Source: Lepiota brunneoincarnata
Lineage: Eukaryota > Basidiomycota > Agaricomycetes > Agaricales > Agaricaceae
Direction of reading: 5' to 3'
Length of the DNA stretch: 64,000 nucleotides
Assembly (NCBI GenBank): GCA_023014365.1
Contig: JAEBUN010000024.1
Coordinates: 434,001 to 498,000 of the forward strand
In this document: positions 52,450 through 64,000 of the stretch, one piece after another
Layout: every line of letters begins with the position of its first letter
Numbering within the stretch: position 1 is the stretch's first letter
Position numbers and translations under genes: made by a program
Notes under the pieces: generated by a model
Databases searched by the model: none
The model's input: the letters and a program-made list of their open reading frames with translations, nothing else
Told to the model about the DNA's origin: nothing

Positions 52450-53959
52450 CTATGGTGTCAGACCCAGAGCATAGATCCTGTTGGCCGTGTGGAAGAGCGC
52501 GTTTGCGACTATAGCCACTGCTTGTGCTTCTGACAAGTCACCCATTTCAACAATCTCCCTTAGCACCTGGAAGATGTTGGTCCTGTAAAGGTGGCGTCTC
52601 CAGAAAAAAAAATTGGCCAACTTACAGTGTACAGTGCCTGACGTGACTGTATAACTCCCAGATAATAAGACTCGGGCCAGAAGTGCCCGTCAGCTACAAA
52701 TCGCAGAAGAATGAGCGCCTGGTTCAAATATCTGCGAGGCATGCTTACTCGACCACAGGATCTTATTGGTAGGAGCAAGTTCTAGGACCTGGCGGAGAAC
52801 GGACTTTTGACCCTGGGTCGAAACGAACGGAAACACCTAAATATGCCAAACTCAGGGGAAATCAAGTCCAAAGTTTAGTGGCATGCCCATACCTCGCCGA
52901 AATCAAGATATACGTTCGAATAAACAGCCGTAAGGTATCCAGCCTCTCTGGTGTAGGGGTAAGACGAATGTAAGAGAACGATGGTAGTTTGAGGGTAGTT
53001 TCGGATGACAGGGCTGGAGTCGAGAAGGATTAGAGACGACAAGATTGATATCGTTATCACCGAGGCCAGTATGAAACTGAACTAAAACGCGGTGTCAACT
53101 CAATTAATAAAATACATTCGAAGTGACTACATACCTGGCTTGTTAAATGCACCAGCAACCTCGAGCGTGGTTCTGACAACAAGGTCATTTAGATCCTTGT
53201 GGGCCAGCCGTATTTTGCGCTCGGTCTGTAGCATCTTGAAGACATCCAGCAGCGAAAACTTGAGACCTGCCTGCGAGGAGTACATGCTCACATCGAGGCC
53301 CGTACGATAGCAAACAATGGACTTGAAGCCCGCAACATGTGGATCCTGGGCGTGTTTAATCAGTGTTGTTCTGATGAGACTGGTAAAGTCGCCGAGTATC
53401 GGTGCGACGTTCAGGCTATCGGTAGTGAGGTGTGGTTGTAACAACTGTCTGAGAATGTCCTGATACATGATTCGTCAAATGCAGGGGCCGGACGGAAACA
53501 GGCCGTAAACCGTACCTCCGCGACCACCTCTACGCGTACTATTCTCCAACACTGGCTTCTAGTAAACTGGTTATGCCAGGCAACCTCATGTACGATGTCT
53601 CTATTTCCAAGGCCATCGTCGATCAAAATGGATTCCATGGTTATATCCCTGAATGAAAGTCGGCAGAGTTCTTCGTAATCATGCTCGGCTCTTCTGGACT
53701 TGACGTCTTCCCAAGTCGCAGTGTGCGGTAGTCCTAAAAGCTTAGCGAGCTGCGGAACGGCACGCATGCAGGCAAGGGTATGAGGTGCATCCCGGGTAAG
53801 GGCTTCATCGTTCGCCTCGGATATCACACCTTCGAAAGGGAGATCATGTCTGTGTTCTTTGCGGAGGAGGGGATGCGCATGGTTGTCGATGGCAGGAAAG
53901 GTCAAGGCAGCCCTTCGGAGAGTAGGGAAATTATCGCCGGCCATCTCGTCTGAGAACAT
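52450..53959 (-). CDS. Amidohydrolase of the FluG/nodulin N-terminal type
   Basis: Minus strand, start at 53959 or the internal Met at 53944 (MAGDNFPTLRRAALT), stop 52450-52452, about six exons. Landmarks: LTFPAIDNHAHPLLRKEHR (the HxH metal motif), SFRDITMESILIDDGLGNRD, then an exon ADEDILRQLLQ...LIKHAQDPHVAGFKSIVCYR, LAVQFHTGLGDNDINL, VLLHSSYPYTREAGYL, VYLDFGEVFP, and DGHFWPESYYLGVIQSR. The C-terminus reads LREIVEMGDLSEAQAVAIV and NRIYALGLTP. The fold is a metal-dependent TIM-barrel amidohydrolase, related to the N-terminal half of FluG. Substrate unknown. No signal peptide is present, so it is probably cytosolic. It is divergent from the BolA gene, with a shared promoter region of only about 160 bp. 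Confidence 0.8.
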
Positions 53960-54121
53960 GGATGATTACAAGATGGATTTGGATCCATATATATTCATCA
54001 CCTCCCCGTGAGTACTCGCCATAAGAAGAAAAAGGTGTAAACATAGGTCATTTCTATTTGTCTGTGTTTGCGATACCTTGTATTTATCTTATCAGATCGA
54101 CAGACTCTGCCCCCAGTTGCC

Positions 54122-54549
54122 ATGCCCATCGACATTGTAGACTTGGAAAAGGCCATTCACCGGGCCATCCCTGTGTCCCACCTCCAGATCAACGATGAGT
54201 CGGATGGATGCGGGGATAAGTACTCAATTATCATTGTTAGCGGGGTGAGTAGGCTCGAGTACCGTAGCTGCATCGCATTCACAACAGCCAGGCGTTCGAA
54301 GAGAAACACATCCTTTCCTAGACACCGAATGGGTAAGTGTGTCATCGTGCTCAGAAGATCTTCTTACCACGCTTCCCTCAGTCCACGAACTGCTGAAGAC
54401 GCAGATCGAGCAAATGCATGCATTCTCGCAGGTGAGCATCACTGGTGAGCAGTCCCACCCACCTTTTTATCCACCTGCCACAGAAAACGTTCACGCCACG
54501 GGAATACGATGACTACCTCGACATCCAGAAAAAGAGCCAAGTAGGCTGA
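54122..54549 (+). CDS. BolA-family protein with an apparent +1 frame break
   Basis: Four exons. Exon 1 (54122-54244) gives LQINDESDGCGDKYSIIIV, the BolA core with its invariant Cys. The 47-nt intron (54245-54291) leads to GAFEEKHILS, which matches the BolA 'FEGK..L.RHR' block. A TAG follows at 54319-54321, and the essential RHRM continues only in the +1 frame (AGA CAC CGA ATG). Later exons give VHELLKTQIEQMHAFSQ and KTFTPREYDDYLDIQKK, ending at 54549. BolA2-type proteins pair with monothiol glutaredoxins in iron signalling and Fe-S transfer. The site TCC TAG A resembles the antizyme +1 shift site. An assembly error or a real pseudogene are equally possible. Retaining intron 1 also keeps an open frame but destroys the conserved block. 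Confidence 0.75.
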
Positions 54550-55089
54550 ACGACGCGTCGAACGAGAACTTATGAGTTTATGACATACTCCTCGTCGCGA
54601 AAGGACCTATTAGAACTCTGTAAACTACCCAGTATACTCACCTTGGCCTGTATATATAAATAACAAAGTACCAAAAACAAAAAAGAACGCTCATGTGACA
54701 TATTCCTTCGATGCTGCACATTAATCAGTGGATGATCAATGACCGTTTAGAAAACTAAATACAAGCTCTAAGGGGCAAAGGTGAACCAGCCGAACAGCCC
54801 ATTGCAAGTCCGATGAGGAACTGCCAGACCAAGGCGGGGCCAAACTTTACGGACCCAGGCCAACAGAGCAGAACGCGTCTTGGGGGGCAGCGACTCTCTG
54901 GGCTCAAGACACAAACTGATGAAGCGCGTGGCCGCACATAATCCGTTGATCCACTCCTTTCCAGCTCATTTCTTAAAGCCTTGGTCCCGATCACTAGATT
55001 ATGATACAACGAGTATTCTAGTACAAGAGAACTACCCGGACAGATCCGCGTGAGTTGCCGAACATTTAGATGCCAATCAGTACGGCTGC
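54550..55089. other. Intergenic region between convergent genes
   Basis: I recognise no gene. It holds the 3' ends of the BolA and DUF89 genes. A minus-strand ORF of 84 codons has no domain. Confidence 0.45.
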
Positions 55090-57359
55090 TCAGGAATCGC
55101 TCGTGGGCCCCGAGAAAGATATCAAGGCGTATCTGCAGATTCTAAGTTCAGGGACCGAACACGATATTTAAAATATCACAACTCAATTTCTCACCTTCCG
55201 TCAACTCTCCATTTATTTCCACTCTTAGCATCAAATTCCTCGACAACAGCCCGATCGACCCCGACCACAACGTCAGCTTTGTTCGTCCGCAGACTGAGTA
55301 TAGGGAATGACCCCGCAAGGTCTCTGAGAGCTTCAGAGAACGGTGTCCACGATGGCCAGCGAATATCACCAGTAAGTCTGCAGATGACCGTGATCGACAA
55401 CAGTCCTAGATTATAGTATAGTGGGACTTACTTCCGATAGCTGGTCCCATTCACATGTTAGGATGAGGCCAAGTTTCAAAGAAGAAGGCTCACTTCAAGT
55501 CACCCTAAACAGGTGCACGAGGCAGGTGAGTTGCTATTCGGTCACACACTGGAACCTATAGTCGGGCCGCACCTTGAATATAACGAGGTTGGCCTTGCTT
55601 AAATACCGATAGAGTTCCGGCGCAAGTGTTTCCATATTCCAGTACGGATAAGGCGATGTCCAAAAATCAGCAATACCAGTGAGTGCCCTCACCCAACCTC
55701 GTTTCCAGAGGAATAGAAAGACAGAAAATGCCGTTATCGAGATATTGCTTCCATCGCCTGACCATGGCGATCAAATGCCCGCTGCTTTGCAGCGTGTCTT
55801 CTGCAGGGGGGCCAAAGAAGGTTGGGTCGAGTAGGGATTCGACTGTTTGTTTAAAATCTGGGGGCGTCACTGTCCGAGACAAACCATGGAATTGTTTTTG
55901 GACTGATCTAATTTGAGTAAGGTGTTGTTTGATGAGCTATCGCGAACCCACTGGAAAACGACCTTGGACACATGCGGGGTGTAAGTGACCAAGAAATCCG
56001 CGAAGACTAGGTCTGTGAATAGCTTGCAGAAAGCGGTGAGTGCCATACATCAGCAGCTATCGGATCACAGCCCTCACTTCGAACCCGGCTACGTGGGAAA
56101 TTGGTCAGGTATTTACCGATTCACGATAACATTTGAAGAAGCTTCGGCGTACAATTGTCAAGGATGAAATCTATACGGCCGTCCCGCAGGGATTTGATAA
56201 GAGCCCAAGCTGCATCACTATCGTCCTTGAGGATGAACTTATGCCTGGCTGCCTGCGCCTCCTTTCCGACTGCTTGAAGCTGCTGGATATCGGACGTTGA
56301 TATATGGGTAAGGAGAGAAAGGTCCTGGATATGCAATGCTTCATCAGCACTCCGGTGTTCATAGTCAAGCGGAACTAGTTCACAGTCGCATTTCCCCTAA
56401 GTTCTCCGTCAGGAAGGTAGGTTTACACGGGTCATTGCGTGCTTACCAAAGGCACATCTGGATCATCTCCGTAAAGAACACTTCCAGCTTGTTGTCGTCG
56501 GTCTTAAGTGTCTCCTTCTCGCTCTCCAGCTCGTGCATGCTTGTTGCGAGTTCTGTGATTCGTCAAGAGGATGGCTTGAGTAAGAAGTGATTGCACTTAC
56601 GAAGAATGGAGTTGCGCGATTCCCGAAACGTCCGGAGTTTTTGGTTGAGGAATGGGTCAAAGTGTTTCCAGTGTTGAGTTTGGGTAAAGTAGGACCATAA
56701 AAGTCGGTACCTGTGGATGTTTGTCAGGCGGCGTGGAAATGGAGTATAGCGCCGCTTACAGATAGCACCTGGTAGGCTCAACTAAGTGAATAAGGGCCTG
56801 AAGCTGAGAGAAAAAGCACACACTCAGCATAGAGCCATGGTGCGGTGAACCATGTGTTCTTTCCCTCCTTGGCCAGAGCATCCAGTTCTTTGTTGTAATC
56901 TGCAAGGAGTTCACCGTCATCTGAGATGGGCCTTTTATGTATCAAGCTCACGTCAATAGTTGGGAGAAGAGGGGCAGTTGCACTGACTCGAGTGGTCGAT
57001 CGCGACCCATCTGGTACTTGAGTTTACTGATTTCACTGATGATCTCTCTTGCCTCGTTGATCTTGTTTTCGATTTTGGAGTCTTTGGGCCAATCTTTTCC
57101 CTGAAGTTCGAGTGAAAGGACGTGGCATTGTTGATGGAGCTCGTCAATCACGCTCGTGATAATGACTGGCCATCGTCTGAGAACCGTTTCGTAGCTGAGA
57201 ATGGGTGTTGGCCTGGCTTGATAATAATCCAGCTGATTCTATTGCACATACGAAAATCTGGGGTGTTTTCTGTTAGTGGTGTCCTAAATCTATCGTAGTC
57301 ATACTGACCCTGTTTTATCTTTGGGATCATATGGGGGATAAGGGAGTTGGGATGTCATC
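55090..57359 (-). CDS. DUF89/ARMT1-type damage-control phosphatase
   Basis: Minus strand, ATG 57359 (MTSQLPYPPYDPKDKTG), stop 55090-55092, ten or so exons. Domain landmarks: VIDELHQQCHVLSLELQGKD, FTAPWLYAECYLYRLLWSYF, LRTFRESRNSIL, MCLW-GNATDLSLLTH with the metal-site N/D pair, then GRIDFILDNSGFELFTDLVF and FADFLVTYTPHVSKVVFQW. The C-terminus reads WPSWTPFSEALRDLAG, LRTNKADVVVGVDRAVVEEF and KWRVDG-RICRYALISFSG. The family hydrolyses damaged phosphometabolites (human ARMT1, yeast YMR027W). The motif DNSGFE is split by two introns around an 11-nt exon (56078-56088, CCGGGTTCGAA), which keeps the catalytic motif perfect. Confidence 0.85.
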
Positions 57360-58974
57360 ACCAACTGAGGCTTGAAGAAAGTATTGTGGAGTTACATAAT
57401 TGATCGACAGCCGAACACGTTCAACGTACAAACATTCAAATTTGTTCAACCCAAGTGCACAACACTCCGCTAACGAAATTTTTGTTCAGCGTTTCGCTTC
57501 CCAAGCTCATCAATGCTGAGGCCGTTGCCTACAGGCCTAGGGCCGTCCAGGCTGTTATATACAATTCGACAAATACACGTGATCAACCTGTCCTTAGGTT
57601 GCCCCCGGCAGCTCAGCCCTTTCGTAACTCTGCATTATGTAAATACTTTCCGCCTCGGCAGATATGAAATTTGCTTTAACACCAACATACTGCGAAGGAG
57701 CGAGTCGAGAGTGATGTCAGGATTAAGTTTTTTTGTCTTGGGAGACAGTGATGCTAGTGAGGAACGAAGGGCATACAACAATGATGGGGTAAGTCAAAGA
57801 CGTCGTGTGTAAGGTTTTGGGATGTGGGTTGGGGGATGGGGCTGGCTGGATATCGAGCTAAAGGAAGCGAATGGATGAACATTACAGAATTAGTGGTCCC
57901 GAACTAGGGCTAGGCAGTTGCAGCTAGAGAGGATAGAGCCTGCGAGCTTATCTTATCAGATAGCCTCCAAAACAGTATACATACTGGCGGGCGGTGGGCG
58001 GGAAACCTGAGAGTGTGTGCATACTTGCGTTCCTGCAGGAACATGTGCGCGCGGAGCTTGCTGGAACGCGAGCGAGAGCCTGCCTTTTGTTCAGATCTAG
58101 TCGAGGGGCGGGCCTTGGGTAGAGGAAGCGCGCCGATGTTCACCCAAGGAATTACGGTGTCTGTTCCTCGGGGCTTGAGACTGTGAACGGGCTGACAGAC
58201 TTGGCGCGGTGGGCATTGGCACCTCGGCATACCACGGGGTTCCTTCGGATTGCTTTTCTGCCCTGTGGTTCCCATCTTGACGACGACTTCCATCGAACTA
58301 CGACCGGTAAATACTCTGGCTGCTGATTCTGAGATCTCGCGCGGGATTCAATGGCTGCATCATATCTAGTCTGGTTACAATACAGTACAAATCGTCAGAA
58401 CACTAAACCGCGGTGCGGCCTCAGTCACAGAGGCGGTGACGACAAACGTATGCTATCGAGCCAGCTGGGGTTCCACGAGCCTGGAAAGGAAAATATTGGA
58501 TGTAACGGGCAGATGACACTTGCCTTCCCATACGTATTCCACGAATAAGAGTCTGCCATGTGAGGGGTTCATCTTGAGTTGGAACTTGGCCGCCACGCGT
58601 CTCGCATCCCCACCCGCGCCCCTCAGGATTCACCGCACTTGGGAAGACATCTTGCTTCATTAGGAATCCATGGAAACGGGCTACCCGCGCCTGCCAAATG
58701 CAGGGCTCTCCGGGCTCAGGCCTCATTCTTCAAGAATGCAATTGCTACGCGATCTCCCCCGTGATATGATATGAGGTAAAGAGCGACGCTGAGTTGGCAA
58801 GCCGCAGGTCTATCGTTTCTTCACTCCTCTTTTCTCTCTCTCCCCCTCACCTTCCCTCCATTTGAGAGCATCCTGTGGCGGAACAGCCATCTCCTCTCTT
58901 TTTTTGCATTCTGGTAATGCTTGCTTCTTAGGCTTCTGGCGGTTATCAATTCAATCCGGTGCATTTCTTCGGTC
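57360..58974. other. Gene-poor interval of about 1.6 kb
   Basis: No gene can be supported. A minus-strand ORF of 127 codons (57910-58293) has Cys/Pro/Arg-rich, low-complexity content and no domain, so I do not call it. The interval includes the promoter of the DUF89 gene and, near 58,800-58,860, a CT-rich tract typical of fungal promoters just upstream of the membrane-protein gene. Confidence 0.4.
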
Positions 58975-61345
58975 ATGGAATTATTGGAGCGCTTTTTCTG
59001 GTCAACCACAAAACAGTCTTTGGTAAGCTTTCTTCGGATACCAAAGCGGTTGAAAATCACTCAATCCACACCCTACATAAGTACTGCTAGACTGACCCTC
59101 ACTCGTTTCACAATCCTTTATTTTTCATTTGCGCTGCTCTCCTGTGTGACACTTGCTGTCCTCCAAGCCATCACTTTGGCGGATAACTACGCAGGCGTCA
59201 AGGAATTGTTGAGCGTAGTCTCTGGGAGTGATGCAGCAATGGACGGGCTTCCTGTTTTCCTAAATGGAAAATTAGCTTTATGTGCTGACATCCCCGGTCG
59301 ATCCAACAACCCCTGCCAGGCTTTATTTGGGTTGGATAAACTCTCAGTGCGTTTGCGGTCATGGCTCCAGGAAAGTATAAGCTCATAACCCACATCACTC
59401 CAGGGAAACATTACTGCCTTGTTCGATGTACAAATTGCGAATAATGAGCCACAAACCCCAGCCCATTTCGCCAGGATTTTCGATCTTTCGGACAATTGTA
59501 TTTATTCCTTGAGGTGGCTCGTAGACACGTGAGTGGATATCTTCCGTCGAGAATGCGCACCTCTTTTTGAAGATTCCGTCAGCCTGAAGGACAGTATACG
59601 AGAAGACGTTGTTACACTATGCTTTCAAATCTGGCTATTGTCCCTTGCGCTCATTACTGTACGTCTGGGACAACAGGCTCATCCATACACACTCTTGCTA
59701 ATGCAGCGGGCATAGCTCCTCAACGAAAGCATTCCGCATCTGGGGGCAGGTATCCTAGGTCATCTGCTCGGTACTTGTTGGGCCGCATACAGAATTCGAT
59801 CCACTGTGAACTTGGCAGATATATACCGTAAGCTCATCGTCCCAGGCGCTTGCGCTGGACAAGATCTGCTAGGGGGTTGGTGGGAAAGGAGGCGCTCGCA
59901 TGTGGTATATAATTGTTTTTTATTATTATCGATTTATGCCCCTCATTTGATTGTTTTCAGCTTGGAATTGTTACTGTGAACAGCTGGGTGCTTGTTGCCC
60001 TGACCTATCTTTCCTATAAATTGCTCAAGGTCTGCTCGTTCGTTGCGAAATCCGGGCACCGACACTAACGATGCGTACAGGTGTATGCGAGCCAGTCATT
60101 CGCTCGCGTTGGTGCTTCTGAAGGGATCCGGCGTATCTACAAGGCATGGGAGATGAACCAGCAGAGAGTTTAGGTGTCTAACAGCTCCCCATAGATTGTC
60201 ATGCTGTTTTCCGTCAGTCTGCAACTCACCGCCTTCTTTTCTCTTGCGTCAACCGGGATGTGGTTGGCCAAAATTAGCCAGAGCACCATACGCGAATTTA
60301 TTATCCATAGGAGACTGTACCTCTCGGCGTTTATCGTCACGCTAGTGGTGAGCCTAGACCTAATCTGCCAGACCTAAGCCTATCTACTTATGTGTTGGTG
60401 CCCAGCTGCTAATCCCCTGGTCTTACCTGGTACGCTGTGTATATTTCTTCATCTCTCGCTGGTTTAACGGGAACAATTAGGGATGGGTTTGCATACGGCG
60501 CGAGTGTCTTCGTCGTTTTGGAGTATTTTGTGTCATTTCCCTATTCCTGATCACACTCTTCACGAGCTTATTCTTCAGCCCACGTACGTTTACGCCATGT
60601 CTCCGCCAGAACTCTCCTAACTAATCATCATACACAAGTCTACCGCTTTACCTTTTCGTCTTGGTCATTCTTCGCCACGGTAACCGTCACCAGCTATGTC
60701 TGCTTGATGATTGCAGCCTATTTTGGGCATCCTTTGCCGCCTCAACTTCGGTAAAGGCTTAGCTCACTATCGTGAGGCCTTACCTCTGCTTCCTGTGCCT
60801 TCCCCATTGATTTATGGAGGAATTTAGTGCAGGGTGAATGAGACGCTTGCAGGTGTAAATTTCACAGCTGGGACTTTTTCCAACAACTTCCATCATCATC
60901 ACAAGTACGACCCAGAGCTCGCGGCTCCACTCCCGTACGACGACAGGGGACGTAAAGATGCACCATCTAGACCTAACCAAGACACGCAGCTCTTCCGTCT
61001 ACTCACGCTTCGAGGGTGATCCTATCATGCTCTCTTCGACACCCTGCAGATGTCAAGAATCTCATCTCAGTTCCTGACGAAGCAAACAGCAACACCTCTA
61101 GGATCATCATCACTCGAGCCGTCAGTGTCAAAGCAGATCCCCTCCCACCCATACCCGCGAGGAAGTCCACGCCAACCGCTCGAAGCCGTGGCTCTCTTAT
61201 ACGCATCTCTGACCTTCCAGAGCGGTTGTCGTCGCTGGAGACCTTGCGTCAGGCTATCAACCAGTTTCCTTTGCCTCCCTACAGTACCGTTACCGGCAGC
61301 CCATCATGTGTCTTCCAACTTTTCGGGGCACCGGCAGGACCGTAA
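58975..61345 (+). CDS. Multi-pass membrane protein A (convergent paralogue of the next gene)
   Basis: Start MELLERFFWSTTKQS at 58975. It is split into many exons by short introns, stop about 61,343-61,345. Membrane segments include FTILYFSFALLSCVTLAVLQ, LCFQIWLLSLALIT, VNSWVLVALTYLSYKLLK, VMLFSVSLQLTAFFSLAST, CVISLFLITLFTSLFFSP and FFATVTVTSYVCLMIAAYFG. Conserved soluble blocks: CADIPGRSNNPCQALFGL (extracellular Cys pair), RVGASEGIRRIYK, GMWLAKISQSTIREFI. The C-terminus is cytosolic, disordered and Ser/Pro-rich (VKADPLPPIPARKSTPTARS). The last 47-nt intron (gtacga...CTAAC...ccaag) is inferred. The function is unknown. The architecture resembles uncharacterised agaricomycete integral membrane proteins. 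Confidence 0.7.
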
Positions 61346-61542
61346 TGGCTACTCGGGCAACAGGCTTTAATATACCTTATGCAGGCAGGGTGGATTCCTA
61401 TACCTGCTATCACTATGCCGACCGAATACACGGAAGGTGATATTGTATTTGAATAGTCCAAGACAAGCCTGTATACACATTCTTCTTGTATGTACAACAT
61501 GGCAACAAAAGAAGGGATGCAAGCCACGGGGTGACCTTCGGC

Positions 61543-63785
61543 TCAGAATGACTCGCCAAACTGCATATTGTACCTGGGTGGCCCTTGGGACGATAATGGT
61601 CGTTCAGTTAACCGAGGAACTCGAAGTGGAGCTCCCTGCGCTGTCACTTGTCGTTCCTCAGTATTGTTGGACCTTGGTAAAACTGGAGCAAGATAGGTGG
61701 GCATGGGCTGTTCGTATTTCTGTGAGACGAGGCTAAAGGACGATCGCTTGAAGTCCGCAGTGCCAAGATCCAGAGGAGTGTTCTTTTCCTCGTCATGCCT
61801 GAAGACTTCCGGTGAAAATCCGGATTTGGCGAGCGTAGCCTCAGCTTCCACTGTTGTAACATAAATTAGTTTCCCGAACTGCTGGAGCACCCGGCAGCTT
61901 ACGGTACTGTTTGAGGCCTCTGTTGAAGTTGAGCCGACAAATGATCGCGAGGATAGTACTTGATACTATGAGGACGAACGAAGCCACCGAACAACTTGCC
62001 ATGAATGGCCATTGCAAGAAGGTCCTTGATAACAAAATGAGCATGAGATAACGGAGGTACTGCACGTGACTGACCATCTGTACACCTGCGAATAAAACAT
62101 GACAGACCAGCCTACGATGATGATAAAAGCGAAGAAAAAGAACAGTGCAATTGTTTTCTTCATCTCGCGACGGATGCCATACCAGCCCTGAATCACGTCA
62201 ATATCCAAAACAAGTCAACAATGTAGGCACGGATCCAGTCAGCCCAGACGTACGAGGCAGATCCAGGGGATCAAGACCTAGTTGATATATCACTTAGCAA
62301 TCAAGGGAAGCCGATAAATGGGAGAACTCCTCACTATGGATGTAGCAATGAACAGTCCCAAGTAAGCTGGTGTATGAGCGGATATCTTCCAAATCGCGGT
62401 ATTGCGCAATACATCAATCCACAGGCCCATAGCCGTGACCAGGAAAAAAACTTCAAGCTGTAGGCACGAGAGAACGGCCAGGAATACCTGATGGGTCAAT
62501 GAATAGGCAACTGAGTTCAATATATCATGTCGGAGTAAGAACATTCTGCGGACCTTGTTGATACGATTGATATGCTCCGGCGCACCAATGTATCTCAATG
62601 CCTCAGCATTGTACGTCTAAAGCAGGTCAGAATACAACGATGACGTCGAGGATTGGGGCACTCACTCGCAAAAGCCTCCTGGATAGCCAACAGGCGATCA
62701 ACAGACCAGTGATATTGAGGACCAGATTCGGGATCTATGATCTCACGTCAAATAATGTGTAAACACAAAATAGTTCCGGTAGTAACCTCGTAAGCCGTAC
62801 GACCAGGAAAGTAAGCTGAGAAGAAATCGATTTGACAATGGGTCCCAGCCTCAGCGTATAGTTTGTGGAAAACGGTTTTTTTGTAGTAGTCGTTGCGCCA
62901 AAGTGAATAAATCGACCATCCTGTTATCAGTGTACGTGTCGCTAGCACTGTCAATCTATCGTACGGGCTGTGTTAACATGCCAGTGTCATGTAAACTTTT
63001 CGTGACTTACAGGTGAGAGACAGAGTGACTTGTCACGGTGAACACAGAGATCCCAAGGAGCCAAAATTCCAACAGCACAAGAGCTAAATCCTCGCTGGTA
63101 AAATTCCTGATGCTATAGAAGCGGTGAGATAGGGTTCGAGAATATGTGAAGGAGTAAGGGTATACTTCTGGTTCGCGTAAAGAAGCGTCTGGGCACATGT
63201 TACACTGATATCCTGGGGGGGAACTGAGGAACCTTTCCCCGCGACCCTGATACCCTTTTGAGAATGCTGAATCCCCCCCATGACCTGGACAATCATTGAC
63301 ATCCCTGTATGCGGAAAGGTGGGTCAAAGATGCTTACAATTAAGGGAGACTAGGGAGGTGGTTAGTTTGGCTCTCGATGCTGGAGGCAACAACGCACCGA
63401 GTTATCAATGGGGTGAGCGGTATCAAAGATAATAGTGCAGTTGTCCCTTCGTTGTTCGAAGCTTATTGGAATATCATTGCAGAAATTTAGAACGAGGTGT
63501 TTTGTCTGGATCGGCCCCGGGATATAAGCGACTCGGTCCAAGGCATTGCTATCCACAGTGTGTATGATATCATAAAGCAAGCCCTTGTACGCGGAGTCGA
63601 TTGAGAAAAGGAAAGACTGAATGATGCCTTGGGTTAGACAGAGGACGAAACTGAAGATGAAGAAAGCAGCCGTGGTCCGGTTCAGGAGAATGCGAGAATA
63701 CTGGACAATGCTTAGCTAGCATAGAACCAGATGACGAACGACGTACCGCTTGTTTGATCCCCTCCTTGATGACACGAGAGACCAT
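61543..63785 (-). CDS. Multi-pass membrane protein B (convergent paralogue of the previous gene)
   Basis: Minus strand, ATG 63785 (MVSRVIKEGIKQA), first intron joining to YSRILLNRTTAAFFIFSFVL, stop 61543-61545. Other segments: LRYIGAPEHINRINKV, FLAVLSCLQLEVFFLVTAMG, TPAYLGLFIATSI, TIALFFFFAFIIIVGWSVMF and ASFVLIVSSTILAII. An extracellular block has LVLNFCNDIPISFEQRRDNC. The disordered cytosolic tail ends SSQGPPRYNMQFGESF. Blocks such as 'G-A-(S/P)-E-x-I-x-R-I-x-K' followed by 'L-Q-L-x-(A/V)-F-F', and 'G-(M/L)-W', line up with protein A in the same order, so the two arose by inverted duplication. Function unknown. Confidence 0.7.
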
Positions 63786-64000
63786 GGTTGGACAAGGGAT
63801 TTGGAATAAGAAGTCAAGTCCAGCTCTAGTTGAAAAAAGTAAGCCCAAGTTTCCTGGGCTTCAGAGAGCGATGGGAAGTGAAAGGCGGCCCCGCCGGAAG
63901 GAATGGACAAGGTGGGAGGCAAGCTGCACGCCTCAACAACCTATCAATGTCACGGGAATGTACCCAGATTCATTTGACGAAAATGCTTTATACATAGAAC

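Noticed and set aside
57910..58293. 127-codon minus-strand ORF as a gene
   Set aside because: No domain, no intron pattern, low-complexity Pro/Arg/Cys content, and it could be a chance ORF in GC-rich sequence.
60958..60990. 30-nt intron in membrane protein A (gtaaag...ccaag)
   Set aside because: Its length is a multiple of three and leaves the frame that ends at 61,019. A 47-nt intron (gtacga...ccaag) with a CTAAC branch site explains the downstream coding region better.
1..64000. CRISPR arrays, operons, ribosome-binding sites or bacterial genes
   Set aside because: No spaced direct repeats of that kind exist. Introns, retrotransposons and gene types are all eukaryotic (fungal).

Overview
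This window comes from a filamentous basidiomycete, most likely an Agaricomycete. Three things point there: host genes cut by many GT-AG introns of about 45-75 nt with CTNAC-like branch sites, chromodomain Ty3/gypsy elements, and a small secreted protein of a type I associate with mushroom-forming fungi. A Rhizoctonia/Ceratobasidium-like source is plausible, but that is inference.

The window has two halves. Positions 1 to about 30,470 are a nest of mobile elements. From the left: (i) a Ty3/gypsy chromodomain element cut by the window edge, with intact gag end and pol and two long overlapping accessory ORFs after pol; (ii) remnants of minus-strand Ty1/copia elements; (iii) two copies of one LINE in tail-to-tail inverted orientation, poly(A) tails about 420 bp apart; (iv) a degenerate plus-strand copia element (about 16,063-30,153). 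This last element is split by a young, complete Ty3/gypsy element (17,547-25,398, 651-bp LTRs, CTATA target duplication) and by a Tc1/mariner transposon (27,614-29,206, TA duplication).

The complete gypsy element is the most interesting object. It carries a Tf1-like self-priming signature, a gag/pol -1 overlap, and between pol and the 3' LTR an antisense three-exon gene with its own TATA box. Splicing of that gene assembles a textbook CX2CX6CX6CX2CX6C cluster, the spacing of fungal Zn(II)2Cys6 proteins, between two charged coiled-coil stretches.

Positions 30,900-64,000 are compact host sequence: a VHS/GAT endocytic adaptor, a GH3 beta-N-acetylglucosaminidase-like enzyme, two conserved-hypothetical genes, a GEN1/Yen1 Holliday-junction resolvase, a tuberin (TSC2) RapGAP, a cysteine-rich secreted protein, an NCS1 nucleobase/allantoin-type permease, a FluG-like amidohydrolase, a BolA protein with an apparent +1 frame break, a DUF89/ARMT1 phosphatase with an 11-nt micro-exon, and two convergent paralogous multi-pass membrane proteins. 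These genes do not form a cluster with one pathway. TSC2 links to nutrient/TOR signalling, and the permease and amidohydrolase could share a nitrogen-scavenging role, but that is only suggested by adjacency.
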